From positions 1 to 64,000 of the forward strand of contig NZ_PVTF01000006.1 of the NCBI RefSeq assembly GCF_003002815.1: 64,000 bases of DNA, in the 5' to 3' direction. The translations under genes and the position numbers were made by a program. Each line of letters starts with the position of its first letter. Position 1 is the first letter of the stretch. This DNA comes from Umezawaea tangerina (lineage in GTDB: Bacteria; Actinomycetota; Actinomycetes; Mycobacteriales; Pseudonocardiaceae). Below are positions 24,492 through 33,075 of the stretch, in pieces. The notes under the pieces are model-generated. The model was not told where the DNA came from and did no database searches. It worked only from the letters and a program-made list of their open reading frames with translations.

Positions 24492-24968
24492 CTAGCCCAG
24501 TGCGGGCAGACCCGTCGACGGCAGCGGGCCGACGACCGGGAGCGACGGCAGCTCGTCGAGCTGGTTCACCGGCAGCTGGTTCACCGGGAGGTGGTCCGCG
24601 GACGGCACGGCGGGGGCGGCCGGGAGGGCGCGCTCCTCGGCGGCGGCGGGCAGCGCCGGGGCGGCGGGCTCGGACACGGGCAGCGCGTGCGAGGGGTCCG
24701 GGGCCTGCGGTACCTGCGGGGTGTTCGGGACCTGCGGGGCCTGCGGCAGCGCGGCGGGCGCGGGCAGCTTCACGGTCTTGCCGCTCGCGATCTTGCCGGT
24801 CTGGTCGGACACGGTGGACTTCAGCTCCGGCGCGTCGCCGACGTTGCCGTTGACGCCGTCCAGGGACGGGGCGGCGGCCGCGGAGGCGGCACCGGCGAGG
24901 AGCGGGGAGACACCGACGGCGAGCAGGGCGGCGGCGCGGAGGGAACCACGCGGGCGGGTGCGAAACAC
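24492..24968 (-). CDS. Secreted Pro/Ala-rich protein of unknown function
   Basis: 158 residues. The signal peptide (FRTRPRGSLRAAALLAVGVS ... ASAAAA) ends near residue 33. The rest is low-complexity, with PQAPQVPNTPQVPQAPDP and a short tandem repeat LPVNQLPVNQLDELPSLP. It ends in LPSTGLPALG without a sortase LPxTG-plus-anchor arrangement, since the hydrophobic segment and basic tail are missing. Similar small secreted Pro-rich proteins are common in this group and none has a known job. A GTG at 24966-24968 is taken as start with TTAGGA upstream. No homologous domain recognised. Confidence 0.65.
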   Translation of the reverse strand: MFRTRPRGSLRAAALLAVGVSPLLAGAASAAAAPSLDGVNGNVGDAPELKSTVSDQTGKIASGKTVKLPAPAALPQAPQVPNTPQVPQAPDPSHALPVSEPAAPALPAAAEERALPAAPAVPSADHLPVNQLPVNQLDELPSLPVVGPLPSTGLPALG

Positions 24969-24997
24969 AGTGTTCCTAACCTGAGGGGACCTGACGG

Positions 24998-25026
24998 GGG
25001 ACCCCTTTCACATCGGCAGGGGTCCC
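24998..25026. repeat. Hairpin upstream of the Pro-rich secreted gene
   Basis: GGGACCCCT (24998-25006) and AGGGGTCCC (25018-25026) form a 9-bp stem with an 11-nt loop, 30 bp upstream of the gene start. It could be a 5'-UTR structure or an operator. Confidence 0.4.
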
Positions 25027-25147
25027 GTGGACCTACACCCACCCGATGGGGTGACTGACTCTGCGTGCCCCCGTCACCCTGTCGTGGAAACCGCGAACCG
25101 GCGGTGATCCGGGGACGAACACCGACGCCGCACGCCAGACTGGGCGG

Positions 25148-25768
25148 ATGTCCACTGCAGACGACGCGCACACGAGGCACCTGGCCGCCGCGGACCCGAC
25201 GGGCTGGTTCGAGCACCTCTACGCGGAGGCGGAGAACGGCACGGCCAACGTCCCCTGGGACGTCGGCGACCCGCACGGCCTTCTCGTCGCGTGGGCGCGC
25301 GACCTCGACGGCACCGGCAGGCGGGCCCTCGTCGTCGGCTGCGGCCTCGGCCGCGACTCGGAGTTCGTCGCCGCCCGCGGCTTCGCCACGACCGCGTTCG
25401 ACATCGCCCCCACGGCCATCGCCACCACCCGCCGCCGCTTCCCCGACTCCCCCGTCGACTACCGCGTCGCCGACCTGTTCGCCCCTCCCGCCGACTGGCA
25501 CCGCTCGTTCGACCTGGTCGTGGAGAGCATCACCGTGCAGGCGCTCCCCGTCGCCCTGCACCAGCGGGCCATCGCCGCGATCGCCGACTTCGTCGCCCCC
25601 GGCGGCACCCTCCTCGCGATCGCCGTCGCCCGCGACGACGTGGTGCCGGAGGGCCCGCCGTGGCCGCTCACCGAGGCGGAGGTCCGCTCGTTCGCCACCG
25701 GCGGGCTGCGCGAGGTGTCCGTCGACCGCCCGGACGGGCGGTGGTGCGCGGAGTTCCGGCGCGGGTAG
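25148..25768 (+). CDS. Class I SAM-dependent methyltransferase (TPMT/UbiE-like)
   Basis: 206 residues. Motif I is ALVVGCGLGRDSEFVAARGF (residues about 58-77), followed by ATTAFDIAPTAIATTRRRFP with the acidic ribose-binding Asp, and FDLVVESITVQALP as motif IV. WFEHLYAEAENGTANVPWDVGDPH near the N-terminus resembles the thiopurine-methyltransferase-like group acting on small polar molecules. The substrate is unknown. It ends 9 bp before the NB-ARC gene on the same strand, so the two are probably co-transcribed. No strong ribosome site at the ATG. Confidence 0.85.
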   Translation: MSTADDAHTRHLAAADPTGWFEHLYAEAENGTANVPWDVGDPHGLLVAWARDLDGTGRRALVVGCGLGRDSEFVAARGFATTAFDIAPTAIATTRRRFPDSPVDYRVADLFAPPADWHRSFDLVVESITVQALPVALHQRAIAAIADFVAPGGTLLAIAVARDDVVPEGPPWPLTEAEVRSFATGGLREVSVDRPDGRWCAEFRRG

Positions 25769-25777
25769 AACTGTCCG

Positions 25778-27700
25778 ATGCGCAACGAGAACTCCGGCAC
25801 CGTGCACGGCTCGTTGGTGCAGGCCGAGTCGATCGGCACGGTGAACGTCACCACCGCCCCGTCGCTCCCGGCCGCGCTCGACGGCCTGCCACCGGTGTCG
25901 GGTGCGTTCGCGGGCCGATTACCCGAGCTGGAGCGGCTCAAGGCGGGCAGGGGACTCACCCTCGTCCACGGTCTCGGCGGCATCGGCAAGACCCAGCTGC
26001 TCCTGCACTACGGGCACGACTCCAAGGCCGACTTCCCCGGCGGGCGGCTGTACATCGACCTCCAGGGCTACAACCCGAACGGACGGGTGGAGCCGACCGA
26101 CGCGCTGGCCTCGCTGCTGTGGATGCTCGGCCGGGAGAGCCCTCCGGGCGAGGCGGAGCGCGCGGCCCTGTTCCGGACCGAGATGGCCGCCCGCGAGGGC
26201 GTGCTCCTGCTGCTGGACAACGCGTCGGCCACCGACCAGGTCGCACCGCTGCTGGTCGCGGGCCACCGGGTCGTGGTGTCCAGCCGCAACACCCTGGCCA
26301 GTCTCCAGGCGGAGTCGCTGGAGCTGGGCGTGCTCACCCCCGCCGAGGCCGTCGAGCTGGTCGGCGACGAGGAGATCGCCGAGCTGTGCGGGCGGCTGCC
26401 GCTCGCGCTGCGGATCATGGCCTCGCTGATCGAGTCCGAGCCGGACACCGACTGGGCGGCGGAGCTGCGCGACACCCGGCTCGACGTGCTCGACGACGGC
26501 GACGACAACGCCGTGCACAAGGCCTTCCGCTTGTCCTACAACGCACTCGAGCCAGACCGGCGGAGCCTGTTCCGCCTGCTGTCCCTGCATCCCGGCGACA
26601 TCGACCCGGAGAGCACGGCGGCACTGGCGGACCTGCCCATCCCGAAGGCCCGCAGGCTGCTGGCGGACCTCCGTGCGGCGCACCTGCTGGAACGGGGGAA
26701 CCGCTTCCACGACCTCGTGCGGCTCTACGCGGGCCAGTGCCTGGTCGAGGCGGGCGTGCCCGACCCCGACAGCGCGGCGGCCCTGCTGCGGCTGGTCGCG
26801 TACTACCCGCGGGCGGCCGCCGAGCGCGCCAAGTCGATCCAGAACCACCGCTGCGACCCGAAGGCGTTGGCCTGGATGGACCGGAACCACCCCGCGGTGC
26901 TGGTGATGGCGATCTTCGAACGCGACCGGGGCCGCAACGTGGTGCCCGTCGCCAACGCGATGTTCCGCTACTTCTCGCTGCGCAAGCACCTCGCGCCGTG
27001 GCTCCGGTTGCAGCGGATGGCCGTCGACTCCGCGCGCAAGGCGGGCGACCGCCGGTCGCTGGCCACGGAGCTGAACCGGCTGGGCACCGCCCACCGGCAG
27101 GCACGGCGGTTCGAGGAGGCGATCGCGCTCGGCGAGGAGGCGCTGCGGATCAACGAGGAGGTCGGCAACCGGATCGGCATCGGGTCCACGCTGATCACCC
27201 TGTCCGCGACCTACCGCAACATGGGCCGCCCCGACCTGGCGCTCCCCTGCTGCGAGCGGTCGCTGCGGATCAGGCGCGAGATCGACGACCGGTACGGGCT
27301 CGGCATCACCCTGACCAACCTCGGCGACACCCACCTGGCCCTCGGCGATCCCGACCTGGCGATCACCCACTACCTGGAGGCCCTGGAGCTGCAGGAACGC
27401 CTCGGCTACGAGGGCAGCGTGGCGATCACGCTGCACGACCTCGGCAAGGCGCACCAGGCCAAGGGCGAGCCGGACCTGGCCGTCGAGCACTTCCTGGCCG
27501 CGCTGGAGGTCCACCGGCGGCGCGACGACCGGTTCCTGGCGGGCGTGACGCTGCGGGACCTGGGCACCACCTACCGCGGGCTGGGCCGGGTGGCCGAGGC
27601 GCACGAGGCCTACCGGGACGCGCTGGCGGCGTTCGAGGAGGTCGACGCCAAGTACGACGCGCACACCGTGCGGGACCTGATCACCGCGCTCACCCCGTAG
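25778..27700 (+). CDS. STAND ATPase (NB-ARC) with TPR repeats
   Basis: 640 residues. A short N-terminal motif NSGTVHGSLVQAESIGTVNV (residues 5-24) precedes the NB-ARC: Walker A HGLGGIGKTQ (64-73), Walker B VLLLLDNAS (142-150), VVVSSRN and GRLPLALR (205-212). A winged-helix region follows, then at least five TPR units from about 430 (EAIALGEEALRI, DLALPCCERSLRI, DLAITHYLEALEL, DLAVEHFLAALEV, AEAHEAYRDALAAF) spaced by 40 residues. STAND proteins are ATP-dependent switches in regulation (AfsR type, but here without a SARP/DNA-binding head) or in immunity. The N-terminal motif resembles amyloid-like/RHIM-type signalling motifs in bacterial NLR-like proteins. That link is inference. Confidence 0.88.
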   Translation: MRNENSGTVHGSLVQAESIGTVNVTTAPSLPAALDGLPPVSGAFAGRLPELERLKAGRGLTLVHGLGGIGKTQLLLHYGHDSKADFPGGRLYIDLQGYNPNGRVEPTDALASLLWMLGRESPPGEAERAALFRTEMAAREGVLLLLDNASATDQVAPLLVAGHRVVVSSRNTLASLQAESLELGVLTPAEAVELVGDEEIAELCGRLPLALRIMASLIESEPDTDWAAELRDTRLDVLDDGDDNAVHKAFRLSYNALEPDRRSLFRLLSLHPGDIDPESTAALADLPIPKARRLLADLRAAHLLERGNRFHDLVRLYAGQCLVEAGVPDPDSAAALLRLVAYYPRAAAERAKSIQNHRCDPKALAWMDRNHPAVLVMAIFERDRGRNVVPVANAMFRYFSLRKHLAPWLRLQRMAVDSARKAGDRRSLATELNRLGTAHRQARRFEEAIALGEEALRINEEVGNRIGIGSTLITLSATYRNMGRPDLALPCCERSLRIRREIDDRYGLGITLTNLGDTHLALGDPDLAITHYLEALELQERLGYEGSVAITLHDLGKAHQAKGEPDLAVEHFLAALEVHRRRDDRFLAGVTLRDLGTTYRGLGRVAEAHEAYRDALAAFEEVDAKYDAHTVRDLITALTP

Positions 27701-27791
27701 GGGCGAGTGGCGCGGGATCGGCGTGCAACCTACAGAGTGTTCACTGATCATGGGAAGCGTGGACACTTCGACACTGCCCTCGGCGCACCCT

Positions 27792-27813
27792 CCATCCCAG
27801 GATTCCGGGATGG
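27792..27813. promoter_or_regulatory. Inverted repeat upstream of the pyrimidine operon
   Basis: CCATCCC (27792-27798) and GGGATGG (27807-27813) form a dyad 50 bp before the transporter start. It is a candidate operator for the pyrimidine-catabolism operon. Nothing else gene-like lies in 27701-27863. Confidence 0.4.
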
Positions 27814-27863
27814 AAAGCGCACACCGACCACGCTGTTTCGCCAGCGTAACAGGGATGTGACCG

Positions 27864-29417
27864 ATGGCCGTCGACCCGTCAGAGCCCACCTCAGCAAGCC
27901 AGGTCACAACGACCAAGCAGATCAGTCACCCGGATGGCCGAGTGGAGTTGCGCGACTTCTCCGGGATCTCGGAGAGCCGGTACTTCAACCCGGAACTGGC
28001 ACCGGTGCCGCTGGAGCAGCGGACCTGGACGACGTACAACTTCTTCGCGCTGTGGATGGGGATGGCGCACAACATCCCCAGCTACACGCTCGCGGCGTCG
28101 CTGATCGCGCTGGGCATGGACTGGGTCCAGGCCTTCATGACGATCACGCTCGGCAACCTGATCGTGCTGGTCCCGATGCTGCTGAACAGCCACGCGGGCA
28201 CGAAGTACGGGATCCCGTTCCCGGTGTTCGCCCGCGCGTTCTACGGCGTGCGCGGGGCGAACCTGGTGGCGCTGCTGCGGGCGTTCATCGCCTGCGCGTG
28301 GTTCGGCATCCAGACGTGGGTCGGCGGGCTGGCGCTGCACGTGATCGTCGGCAAGCTGGTCGGCGGCTGGTGGCTGACCGCGCCTGAGGTGCTCGGTCAG
28401 AAGTGGACGCTGTGGCTGTGCTTCCTGGGCTTCTGGGTGGTGCAGATGCTGATCATCTGGCGCGGCATGGACGCGATCCGCCGGTTCGAGAACTGGACCG
28501 CTCCGCTGGTGTCGGTCGGGTTCCTGATCCTGCTGGCCTACGTCGCGGTGAAGGCGGGCGGTTTCGGGCCGATCCTGTCCGAGCCGTCGAAGCTGGGCTG
28601 GGGCGCGGACTTCTGGAAGATCTTCTTCCCGTCGCTGATGGGCATGATCGCGTTCTGGTCGACGCTGTCGCTCAACATGCCGGACTTCACCCGGTTCGGC
28701 GGCAGCCAGAAGAAGCAGGCGCTCGGCCAGGTCCTGGGCCTGCCGACCACGATGTCGTTCATCGCGATCGTGGCGATCCTGACCACGTCGGGGTCGATCG
28801 CGCTCTACGGCGAGGCGATCTGGGACCCGGCGACCCTGGCGAGCCGGTTCGACAACCCGCTGGTCGTGGTGGTCGCGCTGGTGGCGCTGGTGCTCGCCAC
28901 GATCTCGGCGAACCTGGCGGCGAACGTGGTCAGCCCGTCCTACGACTTCTCCAACGCCTTCCCGCGCCGCATCACGTTCGCGGTCGGCGGGTTGATCACC
29001 GGGGTGCTCGGCGTGGTGATCCAGCCGTGGCGGCTGATCTCCGACCCGAGCATCTACATCTTCGCGTGGCTTGGCTTCTACGGCGGCCTGCTGGCGTCGG
29101 TGGCCGGTGTGTTCATCGCCGGGTACTGGCTGCTCGGCAGGACCAGGATCGAGCTCGACGCGCTGTACATGGACGGCAAGGGGGCCTACTGGTTCGCGGG
29201 CGGGTGGAACTGGCGCGCGGTCGTGGCGACCGTCGTCGGCGGTGTGCTCGCGGTCGGCGGCGCCTACGGCGGCCCGTTCCCGGCCGACGGGCTGGTCCCG
29301 TTCCTCAAGCCGCTCTACGACTACAACTGGGTGGTCGGCCTGGTGGGCGGGCTCGTCACCTACCTGGCACTGTCGCGGACAGCGACCGACCGCTCCAACG
29401 AGGGGATGATCAAGTGA
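27864..29417 (+). CDS. NCS1-family nucleobase/allantoin/hydantoin cation symporter
   Basis: 517 residues with 12 hydrophobic segments. YNFFALWMGMAHNIPSYTLAASLI (about 52-75) is the helix-1 NCS1 motif. FARAFYGVRGANL and STLSLNMPDFTRFGGSQKKQA (about 267-287) are the other family hallmarks. NCS1 proteins such as PucI, FurE and Mhp1 import uracil, allantoin or hydantoins with Na+ or H+. The 3' neighbours encode amidohydrolases for reduced pyrimidines, so uracil/thymine or dihydropyrimidines are the likely cargo. The stop codon overlaps the next gene by four bases. First gene of a four-gene operon. Confidence 0.92.
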   Translation: MAVDPSEPTSASQVTTTKQISHPDGRVELRDFSGISESRYFNPELAPVPLEQRTWTTYNFFALWMGMAHNIPSYTLAASLIALGMDWVQAFMTITLGNLIVLVPMLLNSHAGTKYGIPFPVFARAFYGVRGANLVALLRAFIACAWFGIQTWVGGLALHVIVGKLVGGWWLTAPEVLGQKWTLWLCFLGFWVVQMLIIWRGMDAIRRFENWTAPLVSVGFLILLAYVAVKAGGFGPILSEPSKLGWGADFWKIFFPSLMGMIAFWSTLSLNMPDFTRFGGSQKKQALGQVLGLPTTMSFIAIVAILTTSGSIALYGEAIWDPATLASRFDNPLVVVVALVALVLATISANLAANVVSPSYDFSNAFPRRITFAVGGLITGVLGVVIQPWRLISDPSIYIFAWLGFYGGLLASVAGVFIAGYWLLGRTRIELDALYMDGKGAYWFAGGWNWRAVVATVVGGVLAVGGAYGGPFPADGLVPFLKPLYDYNWVVGLVGGLVTYLALSRTATDRSNEGMIK

Positions 29418-30256
29418 CGAACATCGTCCGGGCAGGTCTGATCCAGGCCAAGTGGACCGGTGACAAGGAGTCGATGATCGCCAACGCGGTGTCGGCCATC
29501 GCCACCGCCGCCTCGCAGGGCGCGCAGGTGGTCTGCCTGCAGGAGCTGTTCTACGGCCCGTACTTCTGCCAGGTGCAGGACGCGGACTACTACTCCTACA
29601 CCGAGGGCATCCCCGACGGTCCGACGACCGAGCTGATGTGCCAGGTCGCCGAGCAGCACGGCGTCGTGCTCGTGGTGCCGTTGTACGAGCAGGAGCAGCC
29701 GGGCGTGTACTTCAACACCGCCGCGGTGATCGACGCGGACGGCACGTACCTCGGCAAGCACCGCAAGAACCACATCCCGCAGGTGAAGGGGTTCTGGGAG
29801 AAGTTCTACTTCAAGCCCGGCAACCTGGGCTACCCGGTGTTCGACACCGCGGTCGGCCGCATCGGCGTCTACATCTGCTACGAGCGCCACTTCCCGGAGG
29901 GCTGGCGGGCGCTGGGCCTGGCGGGCGCGAAGATCGTGTTCAACCCGTCGGCGACCAGCCGCGGCCTGTCGGAGTACCTGTGGCGGCTGGAGCAGCCCGC
30001 CGCGGCCGTGGCGAACGAGTACTTCGTCGGCACGATCAACCGGGTGGGCGTGGAGCCGTTGGGCGACAACGACTTCTACGGCCAGACGTACTTCGCGGAC
30101 CCACGCGGCCAGCTGGTCGGCGAGGCGGCGTCGGACACCGAGGAGGAGATCGTCGTCCGCGACCTGGACATGGACCTGCTCGCCGAGGTCCGCGACCTGT
30201 GGGCGTTCTACCGCGACCGCAGGCCCGACACCTACGACTCCCTGGTGCAGCCATGA
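29414..30256 (+). CDS. Beta-ureidopropionase, nitrilase superfamily
   Basis: 280 residues. It hydrolyses N-carbamoyl-beta-alanine or N-carbamoyl-3-aminoisobutyrate to the amino acid, CO2 and ammonia, the third step of reductive pyrimidine breakdown. The Glu-Lys-Cys catalytic triad is visible at E44 (CLQELFYGPYF), K118 (KHRKNHIP) and C155 (VYICYERHFPEG). FNPSATSRGLSEYLWRLEQP and NRVGVE are also typical of the bacterial nitrilase-type enzymes. The GTG start overlaps the transporter stop (GTGA), and the stop overlaps the dihydropyrimidinase ATG, so all three are translationally coupled. N-carbamoylputrescine amidase is the nearest alternative, disfavoured by context. Confidence 0.9.
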   Translation: MTNIVRAGLIQAKWTGDKESMIANAVSAIATAASQGAQVVCLQELFYGPYFCQVQDADYYSYTEGIPDGPTTELMCQVAEQHGVVLVVPLYEQEQPGVYFNTAAVIDADGTYLGKHRKNHIPQVKGFWEKFYFKPGNLGYPVFDTAVGRIGVYICYERHFPEGWRALGLAGAKIVFNPSATSRGLSEYLWRLEQPAAAVANEYFVGTINRVGVEPLGDNDFYGQTYFADPRGQLVGEAASDTEEEIVVRDLDMDLLAEVRDLWAFYRDRRPDTYDSLVQP

Positions 30257-31638
30257 GCACGCTGATCCGCGGCGGCACCGTCGTCAACGCGACGGGCGCG
30301 GTGGCCGCAGACGTGCTGGTGCAGGGCGAGAAGATCGCCGCCCTGGTCGCGCCCGGCTTCGAGGTGCAGGCCGACACGGTGATCGACGCGACCGGGAAGT
30401 ACGTGATCCCCGGCGGCATCGACGGCCACACCCACATGGAGATGCCGTTCGGCGGGACGTCGTCGGTGGACACGTTCGAGACCGGCACGATCGCGGCGGC
30501 GTGGGGCGGGACGACCACGATCGTCGACTTCGCCGTGCAGGCCAAGGGGACGTCGCTGCTGTCCACGTTGGACAAGTGGCACTCGAAGGCCGACGGGAAC
30601 TGCGCGATCGACTACGGGTTCCACATGATCGTCTCCGACGTCAACGACACGTCGTTGAAGGAGATGGAGTCCTGCATCGACGCGGGCGTGAACACCTTCA
30701 AGATGTTCATGGCCTACCCCGGCGTGTTCTACGCGACCGACGGCGAGATCCTGCGCGCCATGCAGAAGGCGCGCGAGACCGGCGCCACGATCATGATGCA
30801 CGCGGAGAACGGCATCGCGATCGACCAGCTCGTCGCGCAGGCCATCGCGAACGGCGACACCGACCCGGTGCAGCACGCGCTGACCAGGCCGCCGGAGCTG
30901 GAGGGCGAGGCCACGTCGCGGGCCATCGCGCTGGCGAAGGTGACCGGGGCGCCGCTCTACATCGTGCACCTGTCCGCCGCGCAAGCGCTGGACGCCGTGA
31001 CGAAGGCCCGCGACACCGGGCAGAACGTGTTCGCGGAGACGTGCCCGCAGTACCTGTACCTGTCGATCGAGGACCTGGCGAAGCCGGACTTCGAGGGCTC
31101 GAAGTACGTCGCCTCTCCCCCGCTGCGCCCCAAGGAGCACCAGGGCGAGCTGTGGCGCGGGCTGCGCACCAACGACTTGTCGCTGGTGTCGACCGACCAC
31201 TGCCCGTTCTGCTTCAAGGACCAGAAGGAGCTGGGGCGCGGGGACTTCTCGAAGATCCCCAACGGCATCCCCGGTGTCGAGCACCGGATCGACCTGCTGC
31301 ACCAGGGCGTCGTGCGCGGCGAGCTGACGGTGGAGCGGTGGGTCGAGATCAGCTCGACCACCCCCGCCCGGATGTTCGGCCTCTACCCGCGCAAGGGCGT
31401 CATCGCGCCGGGTGCTGACGCGGACGTGGTGGTGTACGACCCGATGGCCCGGCAGACGCTGTCGGTCGAGACGCACCACATGAACGTGGACTACTCGGCC
31501 TACGAGGGCATGGAGCTGACCGGGAAGGTGTCCACGGTGCTGTCGCGGGGCAAGGTCGTCGTCGACGACGACGGCTTCCACGGCGGCGCCGGGCACGGCA
31601 GGTTCCTCGGCCGCGACCTCAACCAGTACCTCGTCTAG
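30253..31638 (+). CDS. Dihydropyrimidinase (D-hydantoinase)
   Basis: 461 residues, a binuclear-metal amidohydrolase that opens dihydrouracil/dihydrothymine rings. Metal ligands fall exactly where expected: H59 and H61 (DGHTHMEMPFGG), carboxylated K150 (NTFKMFMAYPG), H183 (MMHAENG), H239 (IVHLSAAQ) and D315 (VSTDHCPF). The small C-terminal beta domain ends RDLNQYLV. Coupling to beta-ureidopropionase (ATGA overlap) supports the pyrimidine substrate over hydantoins. In related bacteria it is often annotated hydA. Cytoplasmic tetramer by family. Confidence 0.95.
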   Translation: MSTLIRGGTVVNATGAVAADVLVQGEKIAALVAPGFEVQADTVIDATGKYVIPGGIDGHTHMEMPFGGTSSVDTFETGTIAAAWGGTTTIVDFAVQAKGTSLLSTLDKWHSKADGNCAIDYGFHMIVSDVNDTSLKEMESCIDAGVNTFKMFMAYPGVFYATDGEILRAMQKARETGATIMMHAENGIAIDQLVAQAIANGDTDPVQHALTRPPELEGEATSRAIALAKVTGAPLYIVHLSAAQALDAVTKARDTGQNVFAETCPQYLYLSIEDLAKPDFEGSKYVASPPLRPKEHQGELWRGLRTNDLSLVSTDHCPFCFKDQKELGRGDFSKIPNGIPGVEHRIDLLHQGVVRGELTVERWVEISSTTPARMFGLYPRKGVIAPGADADVVVYDPMARQTLSVETHHMNVDYSAYEGMELTGKVSTVLSRGKVVVDDDGFHGGAGHGRFLGRDLNQYLV

Positions 31639-31651
31639 GAAGGGCGGCAAC

Positions 31652-32644
31652 GTGGACTTCGGTGTCGTACTGCAGACCGACCCGCCCGCCAGCGACGTGG
31701 TGGCGGGCATGAAGTCGGCCGAGGACAACGGGTTCCGCTACGGGTGGACCTTCGACTCGGCGGTGCTGTGGCAGGAGCCGTTCGTCATCTACTCGCAGGT
31801 GCTGGCGGCGACGTCGACCCTGGTGGTGGGGCCGATGGTGACCAACCCGAGCACGCGGGACTGGTCGGTGACGGCGTCGTTGTTCGCGACGTTGAACGAC
31901 ATGTTCGGGAACCGGACCGTGTGCGGGATCGGGCGCGGTGACTCGGCCCGACGGGTGATCGGGCAACCGCCCGCGTCGTTGGCCACCCTGAGCCGGGCCA
32001 TGACGGTGATCAAGGAACTGGCCGAGGGGCGCGAGGTCGAGCACCACGGGACACCCGTGCGGATCCCGTGGGTGCGGGACGGGAAGCTGGAGATCTGGAT
32101 GGCGGCCTACGGGCCGAAGGCGCTGAAGATGGTCGGGGAACAAGCCGACGGTTTCATCCTCCAGACCGCCGACCCGGACATCGCGCGGTGGACGATCGGG
32201 TCGGTGCGGGACGCGGCGGTGGCCGCCGGGCGCGACCCCGAGGCGATCACGATGTGCGTGGCCGCCCCGGCCTACGTGGGCACGGACCTCGGGCACCAGC
32301 GGGACCAGCTGCGGTGGTTCGGGGGGATGGTGGGCAACCACGTCGCCGACCTGGTGGCCCGCTACGGGGACTCGGGTGTGGTGCCGAAGGCGTTGACGGA
32401 CTACATCAAGGGGCGCGAGGGGTACGACTACTCGCACCACGGGAAAGCGGGGAACCGGTCGACGGACTTCGTACCGGACGAGATCGTGGACCGGTTCTGC
32501 CTGACCGGGACCGTGGAGTCGCATGTGGACCGGCTGGTGGAGCTGAAGGAGATCGGGGTGACGAACTTCGCCCTGTACCTGATGCACGACGAGAAGGAGA
32601 AAACCTTGGCTGCGTATGGGAATGAGGTTATTCCGCGCGTGTGA
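31652..32644 (+). CDS. LLM-class F420-dependent oxidoreductase (TIGR03842-like)
   Basis: 330-residue luciferase-like TIM barrel. The N-terminus DFGVVLQTDPPASDVVAGMKSAEDNGFRYGWTFDS and the central RTVCGIGRGDSARRVIG match the F420-associated group commonly annotated TIGR03842. LEIWMAAYGPKALKMVGEQADGFI is the flavin/F420-binding strand. It is the last gene of the pyrimidine operon, 13 bp after dihydropyrimidinase, and starts with GTG preceded by AAGGGCGG. No dihydropyrimidine dehydrogenase (PreTA/PydA) is visible nearby, so this enzyme could supply the missing pyrimidine-reducing step or act on a side product. That is an inference from context only. Confidence 0.85.
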   Translation: MDFGVVLQTDPPASDVVAGMKSAEDNGFRYGWTFDSAVLWQEPFVIYSQVLAATSTLVVGPMVTNPSTRDWSVTASLFATLNDMFGNRTVCGIGRGDSARRVIGQPPASLATLSRAMTVIKELAEGREVEHHGTPVRIPWVRDGKLEIWMAAYGPKALKMVGEQADGFILQTADPDIARWTIGSVRDAAVAAGRDPEAITMCVAAPAYVGTDLGHQRDQLRWFGGMVGNHVADLVARYGDSGVVPKALTDYIKGREGYDYSHHGKAGNRSTDFVPDEIVDRFCLTGTVESHVDRLVELKEIGVTNFALYLMHDEKEKTLAAYGNEVIPRV

Positions 32645-32657
32645 ACTCCCACTTAGG

Positions 32658-32690
32658 CTGCGGCGAACGGGTGTCACCCGTTCGCCGCAG
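32658..32690. terminator. Hairpin terminator of the pyrimidine operon
   Basis: CTGCGGCGAACGGG (32658-32671) pairs with CCCGTTCGCCGCAG (32677-32690) across TGTCA, 13 bp after the last gene. Confidence 0.9.
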
Positions 32691-32750
32691 GGGTGTCTCA
32701 GGTGGGTGGGAATTTTGTCCCGTGTTTTTCACCCCGAGTCGCCTAGTGTT

Positions 32751-32811
32751 CTACACCCGTCGAACCTTGTCAAGACGATAGGGCTATCTTGACAAGGTTC
32801 GACGGGTGTAG
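32751..32811. repeat. Composite repeat copy C: 25-bp perfect hairpin with shared loop
   Basis: The left arm 32751-32775 and right arm 32787-32811 are perfectly complementary. The inner part TTGTCAAGA/TCTTGACAA and the loop CGATAGGGCTA (32776-32786) match copies A and B. The outer stem, starting CTACACCCGTCGAACC, is unrelated in sequence yet fully paired. This argues for selection on structure or a target-derived outer stem. Confidence 0.9.
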
Positions 32812-32857
32812 AGGGGCTTTCTCGTCGGGGTGCGTGGGGGGAGTGTGGGTGGGAGGG

Positions 32858-33040
32858 CATCCGACGCTCCGCGACGGACAGGGCATCCTTGGCTTCGCCG
32901 TCGGACAGGGCATCCTTGCTGCGCTGCGGACAAGGCCCCAGGCGCTCCGCGCCGGATGCGCGCTGGCGGGCTGCGCCCAGTGGGGGATCCTCGGCTGCGC
33001 CGTCGGAAGGGAAGGCATCCTTGCTGCGCGTCGGACGAGG
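32858..33040. repeat. Array of mini-palindromes (copy C)
   Basis: About six units, for example GCATCCTTGGCTTCGCCG..., GACGCTCCGCGACGG and GGCGCTCCGCGCC. They include the shared terminal block GGATGCGCGCTGGCGGGCTG, then two further units. It is oriented as in copies A and B and lies between the pyrimidine operon and the convergent Nudix gene. No gene is present in 32645-33075. Confidence 0.85.
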
Positions 33041-33075
33041 CGTGGTGGGGGTTCTGTGTTGGGTGGGTTGCTTTG

